Positions 45,888 through 56,160 of a stretch of DNA of 64,000 nt are shown here, piece after piece. Within the stretch, counting starts at the first letter, position 1, and each line of letters starts with the position of its first letter. The notes beneath the pieces were generated by a model. That model worked only from the letters and a program-made list of their open reading frames with translations, was not told the origin of the DNA and searched no databases. The stretch comes from Gallionellaceae bacterium (GTDB lineage: Bacteria > Pseudomonadota > Gammaproteobacteria > Burkholderiales > Gallionellaceae): the NCBI GenBank assembly GCA_009773615.1, contig WSYA01000007.1:1-64000 (forward strand), read 5' to 3'. The translations under genes and the position numbers were made by a program.

Positions 45888-48101
45888 ATGATTTCCATGC
45901 CTGCACTTTCAAACAAATTTACAGTTCCAGGCGATTTCTGGGGAGGGTTGGCGTCCATGTTAGTCGCCTTGCCGGCAGCCGTCGCATTCGGCGTCACGAT
46001 ATATTCTGCAATTAGTCCTCAGTACGCAGTTTTCGGCGCACTCGCCGGCATCCTCGGCGCAACTGCACTGGGATTGATCGCCCCAACCTTTGGCGGCACC
46101 GACCGTTTGATCAGCGCACCATGCGCACCCGCAGCAGCCGTGCTTTCCGCTTTCGCCATAGAGCTGGTAAAGCAGGGCATTACGCCGACAAGCATCGTTC
46201 TACTCCTCACCGTGCTCGGTATTCTGACTGGCCTGATCCAGATGTTTATCGGCTCTCTCGGTGTCGGGCGAATGATTAAATACATTCCCTACACTGTAGT
46301 CAGCGGCTATTTGAGCGGCGTCGGTCTCATCATCATCGGCAGTCAAATACCCAGATTTGTCGGCACCTCCATCGACATCAAATGGTGGACAGCAGCATTT
46401 TCCCCGGAACTGTGGGATTTTCGAAGCGTTGCCGTCGGGGTGGCGACTGTGCTTGTGGCACTACTTGCACCCAGAATAACCAAGACAGTCCCCAGCACTA
46501 TTCTTGGCATCATCGCGGGAATAGCGGTGTATTTCGCGCTAGCTCAAAACGATGCGACGATGCAGACGCTCACCGACAACAAACTCGTGCTGGGTTCCCT
46601 CGGTGCCTCTGGCGAGGGCTATCTCAGCACGATCATCGGGCGCTGGAATGAGATCGGCGATTTGAAGCTTTCCCAGATTGCCGCCCTTTTCGGCAGCGCA
46701 CTTACCTTAGCGGCATTGCTTTCTATCGACACATTGAAGACCTGTGTCGTCATCGACCAGATGACGCGTACGCGCCATGATCCCAATCGCGAATTATTTG
46801 CGCAGGGCTTAGCCAACATCACATCTTCCGCGATTGGCGGAATTCCCGGCGCGGGCACCATGGGCGCGACCATGGTTAACCTGTCCAGCGGCGCTCAGAC
46901 CCGTGTTTCCGGCATCATTGAGGGCGTAATGGTGCTGCTGGCAGCCGTTGCATTGAGTTCCTTTATCGCGTGGATTCCGATTGCCACGCTGGCGGGTATT
47001 CTCATTGTCGTCGGCCTGCGCATGATAGACACAAAACCTCTGACATTTCTTGAGTCACGCGCCACCGTGTTCGACTTTGCGGTCGTGGCAGTGGTCATCG
47101 GTTTTGCTTTGACGGTGAGCCTGATCGCCGCTTCCGCTGCCGGCGTCGCCCTATCCATTTTGCTTTTCGTGCGCGAACAAGTAGGTGGTTCAGTGGTACG
47201 CCATAAAACCTTCGTCAATCAACGCTCGTCCACTTGGGCACGCCCCGAAACCGAAATGCGCCTCATCGCACAGAAAGGCGACAAAGCCGTTATTTTAGAA
47301 CTACAAGGCAGTCTTTTTTTCGGCACCACTTACGAGCTATATTCCGTGCTCGAAACAGAAATAAAAACGCGCGATTACATCATTCTCGATCTGCGTCGGG
47401 TGTTATCCGTTGATATTACTGCAGCCAATATGCTCAACCAGGTGCGCGACATGCTGCGGGATCGAGGTACGCCCCTGCTGATGAGCAATGTACGCGAACA
47501 ACTGCCCAATGGCCGCAATCTTCTTGAATTTTTCAAGCAGACCGGACTCATCGACGGCAGCGATTCGGTGCGGGTTTTTCAGACCATCGAAGCTGCGATT
47601 GAATGGGTGGAAGATCGTCTGGTCGGAGACATCGCGCAACCCGCCAACGAAGAAATTCCCTTGCATTTGCAGGAAATGGATTTATTCCAAGGGCGCAAAG
47701 ATGAGACCCTTGCCGATCTGGAAGGTCGTATGCAACAACGCACGGTCAAAGCCGGCGATCCTGTCTATTTAATCGGCGATCAAGACCGGAATCTATATCT
47801 GATCCGGCGCGGCGCGGTGCGCATCATGGCGCCCATCAGCGGTAGTCGTCAGTTACACCATATCGCCACTTTCGGGCGGGGAGACTTCTTTGGTGGCCTG
47901 GCTTTCCTTGAGGAGCGCGCCCGTGGCGACAATGCGATCGCGTATACCGATATCGACTTGTTCGTGCTTTCGTACGATCAATTCAACCAGCTGGCCGACG
48001 ACCACAAAAAACTTGCGTTCCTGCTGATCACCTCGATTTCCCGTACCCTCGCGCAGCGCTTGCGGCATGCCGACGGTGAACGAACTTTGCTTCATGTGTA
48101 A
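45888..48101 (+). CDS. SulP-family anion transporter with STAS and cyclic-nucleotide-binding domains
   Basis: This 737-residue membrane protein has a SulP permease core (GGLASMLVALPAAVAFGVTI near the start; about 10-12 helices to residue 440), a STAS domain (about 455-555: AVILELQGSLFFGTTYEL, ILDLRRVLSVDITAAN) and a Crp-like cNMP domain (about 596-704: GDPVYLIGDQDRNLYLIRRG). SulP proteins carry sulfate, bicarbonate or other anions. The nucleotide domain suggests gating by cAMP/cGMP, but this is inferred. ATG at 45888 is preceded by AAGGA at 45874. The frame extends upstream to 45780 without support. Confidence 0.93.
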   Translation: MISMPALSNKFTVPGDFWGGLASMLVALPAAVAFGVTIYSAISPQYAVFGALAGILGATALGLIAPTFGGTDRLISAPCAPAAAVLSAFAIELVKQGITPTSIVLLLTVLGILTGLIQMFIGSLGVGRMIKYIPYTVVSGYLSGVGLIIIGSQIPRFVGTSIDIKWWTAAFSPELWDFRSVAVGVATVLVALLAPRITKTVPSTILGIIAGIAVYFALAQNDATMQTLTDNKLVLGSLGASGEGYLSTIIGRWNEIGDLKLSQIAALFGSALTLAALLSIDTLKTCVVIDQMTRTRHDPNRELFAQGLANITSSAIGGIPGAGTMGATMVNLSSGAQTRVSGIIEGVMVLLAAVALSSFIAWIPIATLAGILIVVGLRMIDTKPLTFLESRATVFDFAVVAVVIGFALTVSLIAASAAGVALSILLFVREQVGGSVVRHKTFVNQRSSTWARPETEMRLIAQKGDKAVILELQGSLFFGTTYELYSVLETEIKTRDYIILDLRRVLSVDITAANMLNQVRDMLRDRGTPLLMSNVREQLPNGRNLLEFFKQTGLIDGSDSVRVFQTIEAAIEWVEDRLVGDIAQPANEEIPLHLQEMDLFQGRKDETLADLEGRMQQRTVKAGDPVYLIGDQDRNLYLIRRGAVRIMAPISGSRQLHHIATFGRGDFFGGLAFLEERARGDNAIAYTDIDLFVLSYDQFNQLADDHKKLAFLLITSISRTLAQRLRHADGERTLLHV

Positions 48102-48246
48102 CGTTGTTATCATTCATACGGTGCAGTACCTCAAGAATGCATTTTTATTGCACGATATATTTGAAAAGCATAATCTGTGAGCCATAGCTGAAAACGAACA
48201 ATCATAACGTGCCCGCTTTCCCGCCCAAGAAAAAAGGATGAACATC

Positions 48247-50616
48247 ATGAGCACTCAAGCAAAAATTTTATCGCCGCAAGAAGTGAAAAATATCGACGCT
48301 TACTGGCGTGCGTGCAATTACCTCGCAGCAGGCATGATCTATCTGCGCGACAATCCTCTGCTCAAAGAGCCGCTCAAGATGGAACACATCAAAAATCGCC
48401 TGCTGGGTCACTGGGGTTCAAGTCCGGGTTTGGCCTTCGGTTACATCCACATGAATCGTCTAATCAACAAATACGATCTGGATGCCATTTTTATGGCGGG
48501 TCCGGGACATGGTGCACCAGGCGTGCTGGGGCCGGTATATCTCGAAGGCCGCTATAGCGAAGTGTATCCAAACAAGGGCGAAAACGAAGAGGGCCTGCGC
48601 CAATTCTTTAAAGAATTCTCATTCCCGGGCGGCATCGGCAGCCACTGCACACCGGAGACCCCAGGCTCGATCCACGAAGGCGGCGAACTGGGCTACAGCG
48701 TGTCGCATGCGTTCGGGGCGGCATATGACAACCCCGACCTGATCGTGACTGTGATGGTCGGTGATGGCGAATCCGAAACCGCCCCGCTGGCAACCTCGTG
48801 GCACTCGAATAAATTTCTTAACCCCATACGCGACGGCGCTGTTCTGCCCATTCTGCATCTCAACGGCTACAAAATCAACAACCCCACCATCCTGTCGCGC
48901 ATCTCGCACGAGGAGCTTGAGAACCTGTTCAAGGGTTATGGCTGGACACCGTATTTCGTGGAAGGCAATGACCCGGAGACGATGCATCAGGCCATGGCCG
49001 CGACCATGGAAACATGTGTACTGGAAATTCGCCGCATGCAACAGGAAGCGCGCAGCAGCGGCAAACCGATTCGCCCGCGCTGGCCTATGATCGTGCTGCG
49101 TTCACCCAAAGGCTGGACAGGCCCCAAAGAAGTGGATGGCAAAAAAGTCGAAGGCTTCTGGCGCTCGCACCAAGTGCCCATCGGCGACGTGAAAACGCCG
49201 GAACATTTTGCCAAGCTGGAAGAGTGGCTGAAGAGCTACAAAGCATCCGAGCTGTTCGATGAAAACGGCGCGCTGATACCTGAGCTGAAAGCGTTGGCTC
49301 CCAAAGGCCATCGCCGTATGAGTGCCAATCAACATGCCAATGGCGGACTGTTGCGTAAAGCACTGCACATGCCGAACCCCAAGGATTACGCCATTGCCGT
49401 GACCAAACCCGGCACAACCACCGCCGAGAACACTCGCCCGCTGGGTAAATTCCTGCGCGACATCATGCGCGACAACATGAGCAACTTCCGCGTATTCGGC
49501 CCGGACGAAAACAGCTCGAATAAGCTGGACAACGTGTACGAAGTGAGCAAAAAGACCTGGCTGGCCGAGTACCTGCCGGAAGATGAAGGTGGCGGCGAAC
49601 TGTCGCCGGATGGTCGCGTGATGGAGATGCTGTCGGAGCACACACTGGAAGGCTGGCTGGAAGGCTATCTGCTCAGCGGTCGTCACGGCTTCTTCTCCAC
49701 ATACGAGGCCTTCGTCCATGTCATCGACTCCATGTTCAACCAGCACGCCAAGTGGCTCGCTATGTCCAAAGATGTGGTGTGGCGCACACCGGTATCTTCG
49801 TTGAACTTGCTCATCACCGCCACCGTATGGCGCCAGGATCACAACGGTTTTACGCATCAAGATCCCGGCTTCCTAGATCTGGTGGTAAACAAGAGCCCGG
49901 AAGTAACGCGCATCTATCTGCCACCCGATGTGAACTGCCTGCTGTCGGTTGCCGATCATTGCCTGAAGAGCACCGACTACATCAATGTCATCGTGTGCGA
50001 TAAACAAAAACACTTGCAGTTTTTGGACATGGATTCCGCCGCCAAGCATTGCGCCAAAGGTATTGGCATCTGGGACTGGGCATGCAACGACCAAGGCTTC
50101 GAGCCTGATGTGGTGATGGCCAGCGCGGGCGACATTCCAACTAAAGAAGCATTGGCCGCAGTCGTACTGCTACGCGAAAACTTCCCTGACCTGAAGATAC
50201 GCTACATCAACGTGGTCGACCTGTACAAACTGACGCCGCAAAGCGAACACCCGCACGGTCTTTCGGACAGGGACTTCGACGGCCTGTTCACCAAGGACAA
50301 GCCGGTGATGTTCAACTTCCACGGCTATCCTTGGCTGATCCACCGCCTCGCCTATAGACGCAACAACCACAAAAATTTCCACGTGCGCGGCTACAAGGAA
50401 AAGGGCAGCATCAATACCCCACTGGAACTCGCTATCCAAAACCAGATCGACCGCTTCAGCCTAGTGATCGACGTAATCGACCGCATCCCCTCTCTGCATG
50501 TAGCTGGAGCTCATGTCAAAGAAAAAATGCTGAACATGCAGATCGACTGCCGCAACTATGCCTATGAACATGGTATCGACTTGCCGGAAGTAGACAACTG
50601 GACTTGGCCGTATTAA
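48247..50616 (+). CDS. xfp: Phosphoketolase (xylulose-5-P/fructose-6-P)
   Basis: This 789-residue ThDP enzyme cleaves xylulose-5-P or fructose-6-P with phosphate to acetyl phosphate plus glyceraldehyde-3-P or erythrose-4-P. Motifs include [47 protein letters not shown] and the ThDP-binding GDGESETAP. Start chosen at [10 protein letters not shown] (48247), 9 bases after AAAGGA; the ATG at 48238 overlaps that site. It precedes acetate kinase, which uses its product for ATP. Confidence 0.97.
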   Translation: MSTQAKILSPQEVKNIDAYWRACNYLAAGMIYLRDNPLLKEPLKMEHIKNRLLGHWGSSPGLAFGYIHMNRLINKYDLDAIFMAGPGHGAPGVLGPVYLEGRYSEVYPNKGENEEGLRQFFKEFSFPGGIGSHCTPETPGSIHEGGELGYSVSHAFGAAYDNPDLIVTVMVGDGESETAPLATSWHSNKFLNPIRDGAVLPILHLNGYKINNPTILSRISHEELENLFKGYGWTPYFVEGNDPETMHQAMAATMETCVLEIRRMQQEARSSGKPIRPRWPMIVLRSPKGWTGPKEVDGKKVEGFWRSHQVPIGDVKTPEHFAKLEEWLKSYKASELFDENGALIPELKALAPKGHRRMSANQHANGGLLRKALHMPNPKDYAIAVTKPGTTTAENTRPLGKFLRDIMRDNMSNFRVFGPDENSSNKLDNVYEVSKKTWLAEYLPEDEGGGELSPDGRVMEMLSEHTLEGWLEGYLLSGRHGFFSTYEAFVHVIDSMFNQHAKWLAMSKDVVWRTPVSSLNLLITATVWRQDHNGFTHQDPGFLDLVVNKSPEVTRIYLPPDVNCLLSVADHCLKSTDYINVIVCDKQKHLQFLDMDSAAKHCAKGIGIWDWACNDQGFEPDVVMASAGDIPTKEALAAVVLLRENFPDLKIRYINVVDLYKLTPQSEHPHGLSDRDFDGLFTKDKPVMFNFHGYPWLIHRLAYRRNNHKNFHVRGYKEKGSINTPLELAIQNQIDRFSLVIDVIDRIPSLHVAGAHVKEKMLNMQIDCRNYAYEHGIDLPEVDNWTWPY

Positions 50617-50621
50617 AAACA

Positions 50622-50687
50622 GTCGTTAGCCGCTAGACGTTAGTCACCAGTTGTCCGGCTGGTAACTAACGACTAGCGACTAACAGC
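50622..50687. repeat. 29-bp imperfect inverted repeat (GTTAGTCGCTAG type)
   Basis: Left arm 50622-50650 and right arm 50659-50687 are complementary except at a few positions, around an 8-base loop (TTGTCCGG). Sub-units CGTTAGTC, CGCTAG and GTTAG recur within the arms. It fills the gap between xfp and ackA and could form a strong hairpin in the mRNA. It looks like a member of a dispersed intergenic repeat family. Confidence 0.7.
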
Positions 50688-50699
50688 TAACAACTTACT

Positions 50700-51755
50700 A
50701 TGAAAACCATCCTCACCATCAACAGCGGCTCCTCTTCAATCAAAGCCAGCTTGTTTGCCGCCGACGGGGCACGGCGAAATTTTCGCTATGACCATCTGCG
50801 CGACCATGCGCCTGCGTTCGATCTGTTGATGAACGAACTGAAAGGGGATACACCAGCCATCATCGGGCACCGTTTCGTGCATGGCGGTGAAATCGTGGAT
50901 GCCGCCCGTTTGGTGGATGCGACAGAACGCGCAAGACTGGAAGAAATCATTCACCTCGCGCCTCTGCATCTGCCGGGAAACCTGATGGGTCTGGATTTAT
51001 GCAGACAGCGTTTCGATGTGCCACAAATCGCCTGTTTCGACACCGCATTTCACAGCACCATGCCAGAATTGGCGACACGCTTGCCGATCCCGCAAAAATT
51101 CGGCCTGCGCCGCTTCGGTTTCCACGGCCTCAATTACGCATATATCACATCACGGCTTCTCGACATTCTTGGCGATAGCGCGCGCGGCAAAGTCGTTGTA
51201 GCGCATCTCGGCAGCGGCGCAAGTTTGTGCTTATTGGAAAATCTGAAATCCGTCGATACCACGATGGGCTACACACCGGCCGGCGGCATTACCATGGGCA
51301 CACGCAGCGGCGACCTTGATCCAGGCGTTATGCTGGAGTTGGCCAAGCGCTACGATGCCGCCCAGCTCAGCGACATCGTTTTTCACCAGATGGGTTTGCT
51401 GGCTTTATCGGATGGTGAAAGCAACGAAATGAGCACCCTGCTGGCCAGCGACAGTGCGCAGGCGAAATTCGCGGTCAGTTATTTTTGCCGCCAGGTGCGC
51501 GCCGCTATCGGCAGCTTGGCGGCCAAATCCGGCGGCATCGATGCGCTGGTCTTTACCGGCGGAATCGGCGAGCACTCGTCGGCCATACGCGCAGAGATTT
51601 GCGCCCCGCTGGATTTCCTTGGCTTCAAGTTGGACAATGAGGCCAACCGCACCGCATCGGTTAGAATAGAACGCAATGGAGCCAAACCTGCACTGGTCAT
51701 CCCTGCCGATGAAGAAGCCATGATTCACAGCCTCTGCCTTACGTTTAACCACTAG
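50700..51755 (+). CDS. ackA: Acetate kinase
   Basis: This 351-residue ASKHA-fold kinase makes ATP and acetate from acetyl phosphate. N-terminal TINSGSSSIKASLFA is the phosphate-loop signature, FDTAFHSTMPELATRLPIP and RRFGFHGLNY the substrate site, and VVAHLGSGASLC plus YTPAGGITMGTRSGDLDPG the rest. It is about 45 residues shorter than typical 400-residue AckA enzymes; the shortening appears spread over loops, with all motifs kept. Directly after xfp. Confidence 0.95.
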   Translation: MKTILTINSGSSSIKASLFAADGARRNFRYDHLRDHAPAFDLLMNELKGDTPAIIGHRFVHGGEIVDAARLVDATERARLEEIIHLAPLHLPGNLMGLDLCRQRFDVPQIACFDTAFHSTMPELATRLPIPQKFGLRRFGFHGLNYAYITSRLLDILGDSARGKVVVAHLGSGASLCLLENLKSVDTTMGYTPAGGITMGTRSGDLDPGVMLELAKRYDAAQLSDIVFHQMGLLALSDGESNEMSTLLASDSAQAKFAVSYFCRQVRAAIGSLAAKSGGIDALVFTGGIGEHSSAIRAEICAPLDFLGFKLDNEANRTASVRIERNGAKPALVIPADEEAMIHSLCLTFNH

Positions 51756-51766
51756 AGATTTATGCC

Positions 51767-52027
51767 ATGGACACCACACCTGCAACAAATGAAGAACGCC
51801 GCGAACATCATCAGGTGCGCGAAATATTCGTGCATGCCTGCGAACTGCTGGCTCCGATTGTTGCCGGGAACGACACGGTTAAAACCATCTCGAACTTCGC
51901 GATGGCACATATGGTGCAGGAACATTTTCCCGAACTCTCTGCCGCTGAAATTAATATCGTCATCATCACCGTTGAGACATTGCATCGGGAGGAACGCTTG
52001 CACGCGATACTCAATAAAAAAGGCTGA
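51767..52027 (+). CDS. Small helical protein of unknown function
   Basis: This 86-residue protein (MDTTPATNEERREHHQVREI and on) is predicted mostly helical with balanced charge and one Cys (VHACELLAPIVAG). I do not recognise the family. It starts 11 bases after ackA and is likely co-transcribed with xfp-ackA. An ATG five bases upstream in another frame gives a different 91-residue read with no features, so this one is preferred. Its 3' end is covered by the glgP terminator on the other strand. Confidence 0.65.
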   Translation: MDTTPATNEERREHHQVREIFVHACELLAPIVAGNDTVKTISNFAMAHMVQEHFPELSAAEINIVIITVETLHREERLHAILNKKG

Positions 52028-52046
52028 TCCGTTTTAGAATCAGCCT
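52015..52046 (-). terminator. Intrinsic terminator of the second glycogen phosphorylase gene
   Basis: An 8-bp stem (AGGCTGAT/ATCAGCCT) with a 10-base loop ends in a U-run on the minus strand (A-run 52015-52020 on the plus). It lies about 40 bases after the stop of the phosphorylase gene at 52084. On the plus strand only CTTT follows, so it may work weakly both ways. Confidence 0.75.
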
Positions 52047-52083
52047 CTTTGCTGTACTCGCCTAGCGGCGAACCAGATACAAC

Positions 52084-54564
52084 TCAGCAACCCGGTTGAG
52101 TCACCGGCTTTACATCCCATATCTCTTTTGCGTACTGCGCGATAGTTCGATCGCTGGAAAACTTGCCCATATTGGCGACATTGAGTATCGCCTTTTTCAT
52201 CCATAGCTCCTGATTTCTGTACGCGACCTCGACCTCACCCTGACTTGCGATGTAAGCCGCGTAATCTGCGAGTACGAGATATCGATCACCATGATGTAAC
52301 AGATTATCAATGATCGGCTTGAAGCGATCCGGCTGACTGGGCGAGAAGAAACCGGAACCGATCATGTTCAACACTTCACGCAATTCGGCATTGCCGTTGA
52401 AATAATCCCAAGGCTGGTAACCCTTGGCCTGCAACCCAGCCACTTCGTCTGCGGTAAGTCCGAAAATAAATATATTTTCCCAGCCCACCTCTTCGCCGAT
52501 CTCGACGTTCGCCCCGTCCAGCGTGCCGATGGTCAACGCGCCATTCAGCGACATCTTCATATTACCGGTGCCGGAAGCTTCGGTGCCCGCAGTGGAAATC
52601 TGCTCGGACAAATCGGCTGCCGGTGCGATGATCTCCGCATTCGACACATCGTAGTTCGGGATAAAAACGACCTTGAGCCGCCCTGCCACTTGCGGGTCAT
52701 TGTTGATGGTGTCGGCTACATCGTTGATGAGCTTGATAATAAGTTTGGCCACTGCATAACCCGGCGCAGCCTTGCCGCCGAATATCACGGTGCGCGGCAC
52801 ACATTCCCCTCCCCTGCGGAGGCGGTTGTAGAGCGTAATGATATGCAGCACGTTGAGCAGTTGGCGCTTGTATTCATGGATGCGCTTGATCTGCACGTCA
52901 AACAGCGAATCCACATTCACCTCGAGATTGAGCTTGTGCTTGATCAGTTCGGCCAAGCGCACTTTATTCGCACGTTTAATGTCGGCAAACTGCTTGAGAA
53001 AAGCAGGGTCGCCCGCTAACGGGATCAGACGTTTCAGTTGATCCAGATCCTTGATCCAATTTTTGCCGATACGGGAAGAGATCAAGTCCGCCAACGGGGT
53101 GTTCGCTTGGTTCAGCCAACGGCGCGGTGTGATGCCGTTGGTCATATTGATGATCTTGCCAGGATAGAAACGATCAAAATCGGCGAAGATCGTTTGCTTC
53201 ATCAAGCGGGTATGGATCGCAGCAACCCCGTTCACTTTGTGGCTGCCGACAATCGCGAGATGCGCCATGCGGATGTGCTTACCGCCCTCCTCGCCTACGA
53301 TAGACATGCGCCGCAATATATCGCTGTCGCCGGGGAACCGATGGCGCACTTCTTCCAGAAAACGATGGTTGATCTCGTAAATGATCTGCAAATGCCGGGG
53401 CAAGATATTCTCGAACATGGCTACCGGCCAAGTCTCCAGCGCTTCCGGCATCAACGTGTGGTTGGTATAGGAGAACGTGCGCCGGGTGATATCCCAGGCC
53501 TTTTCCCACTGTATATGGTGCAAATCGACCAGCACCCGCATGAGCTCCGCAATCGTAACGGCGGGGTGAGTGTCGTTCAGCTGGATCGCCACCTTGTCCG
53601 GCAAAGCATCGAAGTTGTCGTGATCTTTAAGATAACGCGTCAAAATATCCTGCAAAGAAGCGCAGGTAAAAAAGTATTGTTGCTTCAAACGCAGCTCATG
53701 CCCCATCTGTGTCGCATCATTCGGATACAGCACTTTCGACAAATTCTCCGAACGGTCCTTGTCTTCTACCGCCTTGATGTAGTTGCCCTGATTGAAATAG
53801 CCCAGATCGAAATCGCGCGAGGACTTCGCCGCCCACAAACGCATGTTGTTCACCGTGCGCGTGCCATAGCCCGGAATGGGCGTGTCATGCGCCATCGCCA
53901 TCACATCATCCGTATCCATCCATTGATGGCGAACAACGCCATCCTCGTCTTTATATTCCGTCACATGCCCGTGGAATTTTACCTGATACAACACCTCTGG
54001 ACGCCCGAACTCCCAAGGGTTGCCGTAACGCAGCCAGTTGTCCGGGTGCTCTACTTGACGTCCATTCTCGATGTGCTGCTGAAACATGCCATACTCGTAA
54101 CGAATCCCATAGCCGTAGCCGGGCAAATTCAGCGTCGCCATCGAATCGAGAAAACACGCCGCCAAGCGTCCTAGTCCGCCATTGCCCAACGCCGCATCGT
54201 ATTCTTCGTCGCGCAGTTTTTCCAATTCGATACCCAACTCGCGCAACGCCTCATGCGTCGGCTTCTCCACTTCCAAGTTGTGCAGGCTATTCATCAATGA
54301 ACGCCCCATCAGAAACTCCATGGACAGGTAATACACACGCTTCGCATTCGCCTCGTAATAGCTGCTCATGGTTTGCATCCAGCGATCGATCAAACGGTCG
54401 CGCACCACATAAGCCGCTGTCATGTACCAATCGCGGGTAGTCGCATTGATTGATTCTTTGCCTACCGCATAAATCAGGCGCTCGTCCAGCGCATTTTTAA
54501 TCGATGTGCTATCGAAAGCTTTTTCCAAATGGCACACCAGCGCTTTTTTCGACTTATTTGCCAT
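52084..54564 (-). CDS. glgP: Glycogen/alpha-glucan phosphorylase (second copy)
   Basis: This 826-residue GT35 enzyme has the PLP-lysine motif EASGTGNMKMSLNGALTIGT, GPYGYGIRYEYGMFQQHIENGR-type N-terminal site (reads GYGYGIRYEYGMFQQ) and MTNGITPRRWLNQANTPLA. It is clearly homologous to the copy at 34079 but diverged, for example lacking that copy's N-terminal extension. The two may differ in substrate length preference or regulation. It converges on the xfp-ackA unit. Confidence 0.95.
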   Translation of the reverse strand: MANKSKKALVCHLEKAFDSTSIKNALDERLIYAVGKESINATTRDWYMTAAYVVRDRLIDRWMQTMSSYYEANAKRVYYLSMEFLMGRSLMNSLHNLEVEKPTHEALRELGIELEKLRDEEYDAALGNGGLGRLAACFLDSMATLNLPGYGYGIRYEYGMFQQHIENGRQVEHPDNWLRYGNPWEFGRPEVLYQVKFHGHVTEYKDEDGVVRHQWMDTDDVMAMAHDTPIPGYGTRTVNNMRLWAAKSSRDFDLGYFNQGNYIKAVEDKDRSENLSKVLYPNDATQMGHELRLKQQYFFTCASLQDILTRYLKDHDNFDALPDKVAIQLNDTHPAVTIAELMRVLVDLHHIQWEKAWDITRRTFSYTNHTLMPEALETWPVAMFENILPRHLQIIYEINHRFLEEVRHRFPGDSDILRRMSIVGEEGGKHIRMAHLAIVGSHKVNGVAAIHTRLMKQTIFADFDRFYPGKIINMTNGITPRRWLNQANTPLADLISSRIGKNWIKDLDQLKRLIPLAGDPAFLKQFADIKRANKVRLAELIKHKLNLEVNVDSLFDVQIKRIHEYKRQLLNVLHIITLYNRLRRGGECVPRTVIFGGKAAPGYAVAKLIIKLINDVADTINNDPQVAGRLKVVFIPNYDVSNAEIIAPAADLSEQISTAGTEASGTGNMKMSLNGALTIGTLDGANVEIGEEVGWENIFIFGLTADEVAGLQAKGYQPWDYFNGNAELREVLNMIGSGFFSPSQPDRFKPIIDNLLHHGDRYLVLADYAAYIASQGEVEVAYRNQELWMKKAILNVANMGKFSSDRTIAQYAKEIWDVKPVTQPGC

Positions 54565-54671
54565 GACTCATCTCTCCAAATCTGGTTGATTTCACCCGCA
54601 AGCGATCTTGCTCAAAAAAATTTTCATGCCCATTATGCACATCCTTCCCGCGTGCCGCAAATCCTTGTCCT

Positions 54672-55877
54672 CTAGAGGAATTTAAAGGGGTCGATACCCC
54701 ATTTTTCAGGCGACTCGTACTGCACGATGCTATCGCTACGCTGTATGGACAGATCGATATCCTGCGGCGTAACAGGATATTCACGCTTGATATCAAACAC
54801 CGTCCGAACGGTGGGACGGAGCAGACTCTCATGGCCTGGGTTGACCACCACGGCCAGCAAGCTGCTTTCCAGCTTGACCAGTGTTCCGACCGGATAGATA
54901 CCGATGAGGCAAATGAAGTGCTCCACCAACTCCGGATTAAAATGGAACTTGCCCCATTCAAAAAGTTTTTTTAGCACTGCCGTCGGCTCCATACCCTTGT
55001 GGTAAACCCGATTTGAAGTCAGTGCGTCATACACATCCACGATAGCCACCATTTGCCCCAACAACGATATCTCATCCTTCTGTAGCTTGTCAGGGTAACC
55101 GGTGCCGTCGAAACGCTCATGGTGTTGCCCGGTGATCATAATCGCAATTTCCGGCACTCCCGGCGTTTGATTGAGAATCTCGCGACCGATGGCCGCATGG
55201 GATTTCATATTCACAAATTCCGAGTCGCTCAATGGACCGGGCTTGTTGAGTATAAAGTCCGGCACTTTCATTTTCCCAATGTCATGCAGCAGCCCGCCTG
55301 TGCCTGCTTCCATGATGACAGCTTTCTCGTACTCCATCGTCCGACAGAAAGCTACCAGCAGGGCACATACGCTCACCGAGTGCTGAAAAGTGTATTCATC
55401 TTTCTTTTTGATGCGCGACAAACTGATGAACGCATCTTTGTTGCGAAAGATCGAGTCCGTTATGTTTTCAACCACCGGAGACATTTTTGCAATTTCGATT
55501 TGCTTGCCCATTCTGATATCCGACATCAGATGATGCACGACATTATGCGCCTCGGCATGCACGACTTTTGCCTGAACAACCTCCTCTTTTAGAGGGACAG
55601 GGAGATGAGGTTTTACTACGTGATTTCCCGCCAGCTTGGTGACCTGATCATGCAGTTCCGCATGAAATTCGTCATGCGTCTGCGCATCGCTTACATCCAG
55701 CCCCTTGATGGAATCGATGTAAAGCACACGAATGCCGCTGGCAATAATTTTTGCTATTGTTTTTTCGTCATCCACCTTGAATGAGTTGAATGCGAACGGG
55801 TGTTCCATCCATCCGCAATTCAGGTCGTGAATATACATGCCGGGCTGAAGCTGATCGCTGCGAATACGTTTTATCAT
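54672..55877 (-). CDS. HD-GYP cyclic-di-GMP phosphodiesterase with DUF3391
   Basis: This 401-residue protein has an N-terminal DUF3391 domain (IRSDQLQPGMYIHDLNCGWM) and a C-terminal HD-GYP domain: HSVSVCALL, LLHDIGKMKVPDFILNKPG, and HHERFDGTGYP (all key residues kept, GYP as GYP). It should hydrolyse c-di-GMP to GMP or pGpG. The start at MIKRIRSDQ (55877) gives the domain boundary; the longer frame upstream is unsupported. Soluble, no receiver domain. Divergent from the Memo gene. Confidence 0.92.
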   Translation of the reverse strand: MIKRIRSDQLQPGMYIHDLNCGWMEHPFAFNSFKVDDEKTIAKIIASGIRVLYIDSIKGLDVSDAQTHDEFHAELHDQVTKLAGNHVVKPHLPVPLKEEVVQAKVVHAEAHNVVHHLMSDIRMGKQIEIAKMSPVVENITDSIFRNKDAFISLSRIKKKDEYTFQHSVSVCALLVAFCRTMEYEKAVIMEAGTGGLLHDIGKMKVPDFILNKPGPLSDSEFVNMKSHAAIGREILNQTPGVPEIAIMITGQHHERFDGTGYPDKLQKDEISLLGQMVAIVDVYDALTSNRVYHKGMEPTAVLKKLFEWGKFHFNPELVEHFICLIGIYPVGTLVKLESSLLAVVVNPGHESLLRPTVRTVFDIKREYPVTPQDIDLSIQRSDSIVQYESPEKWGIDPFKFL

Positions 55878-56160
55878 GAACGAATAATGTTCCTTGCGGA
55901 TAGGATAATCAAGATTGCACGCAGACTTCTCAACATTAGGCACTGCATGGCGATTAATTTTTTCTTGTATGTTTCCGGCAACCTGTAGACTCTTATTTAC
56001 ACTAAATCTGTCGTTTTGCAAATCGACACGAATGCAAGTTTTTGTGCGTAACAGTCCACTACCAAAATCAAGCACAGCAGGGATCCTCGATTTTTTCAAA
56101 TACCCCTTGATTCCATCCTATCCGCCGCCATATGCTGAGCATTGCAAAAGGGAGATTGCC

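Noticed and set aside
53038-54174. 378-residue plus-strand ORF
   Set aside because: Mirrors the second glycogen phosphorylase; no family pattern and a His/Arg/Gln-rich composition.
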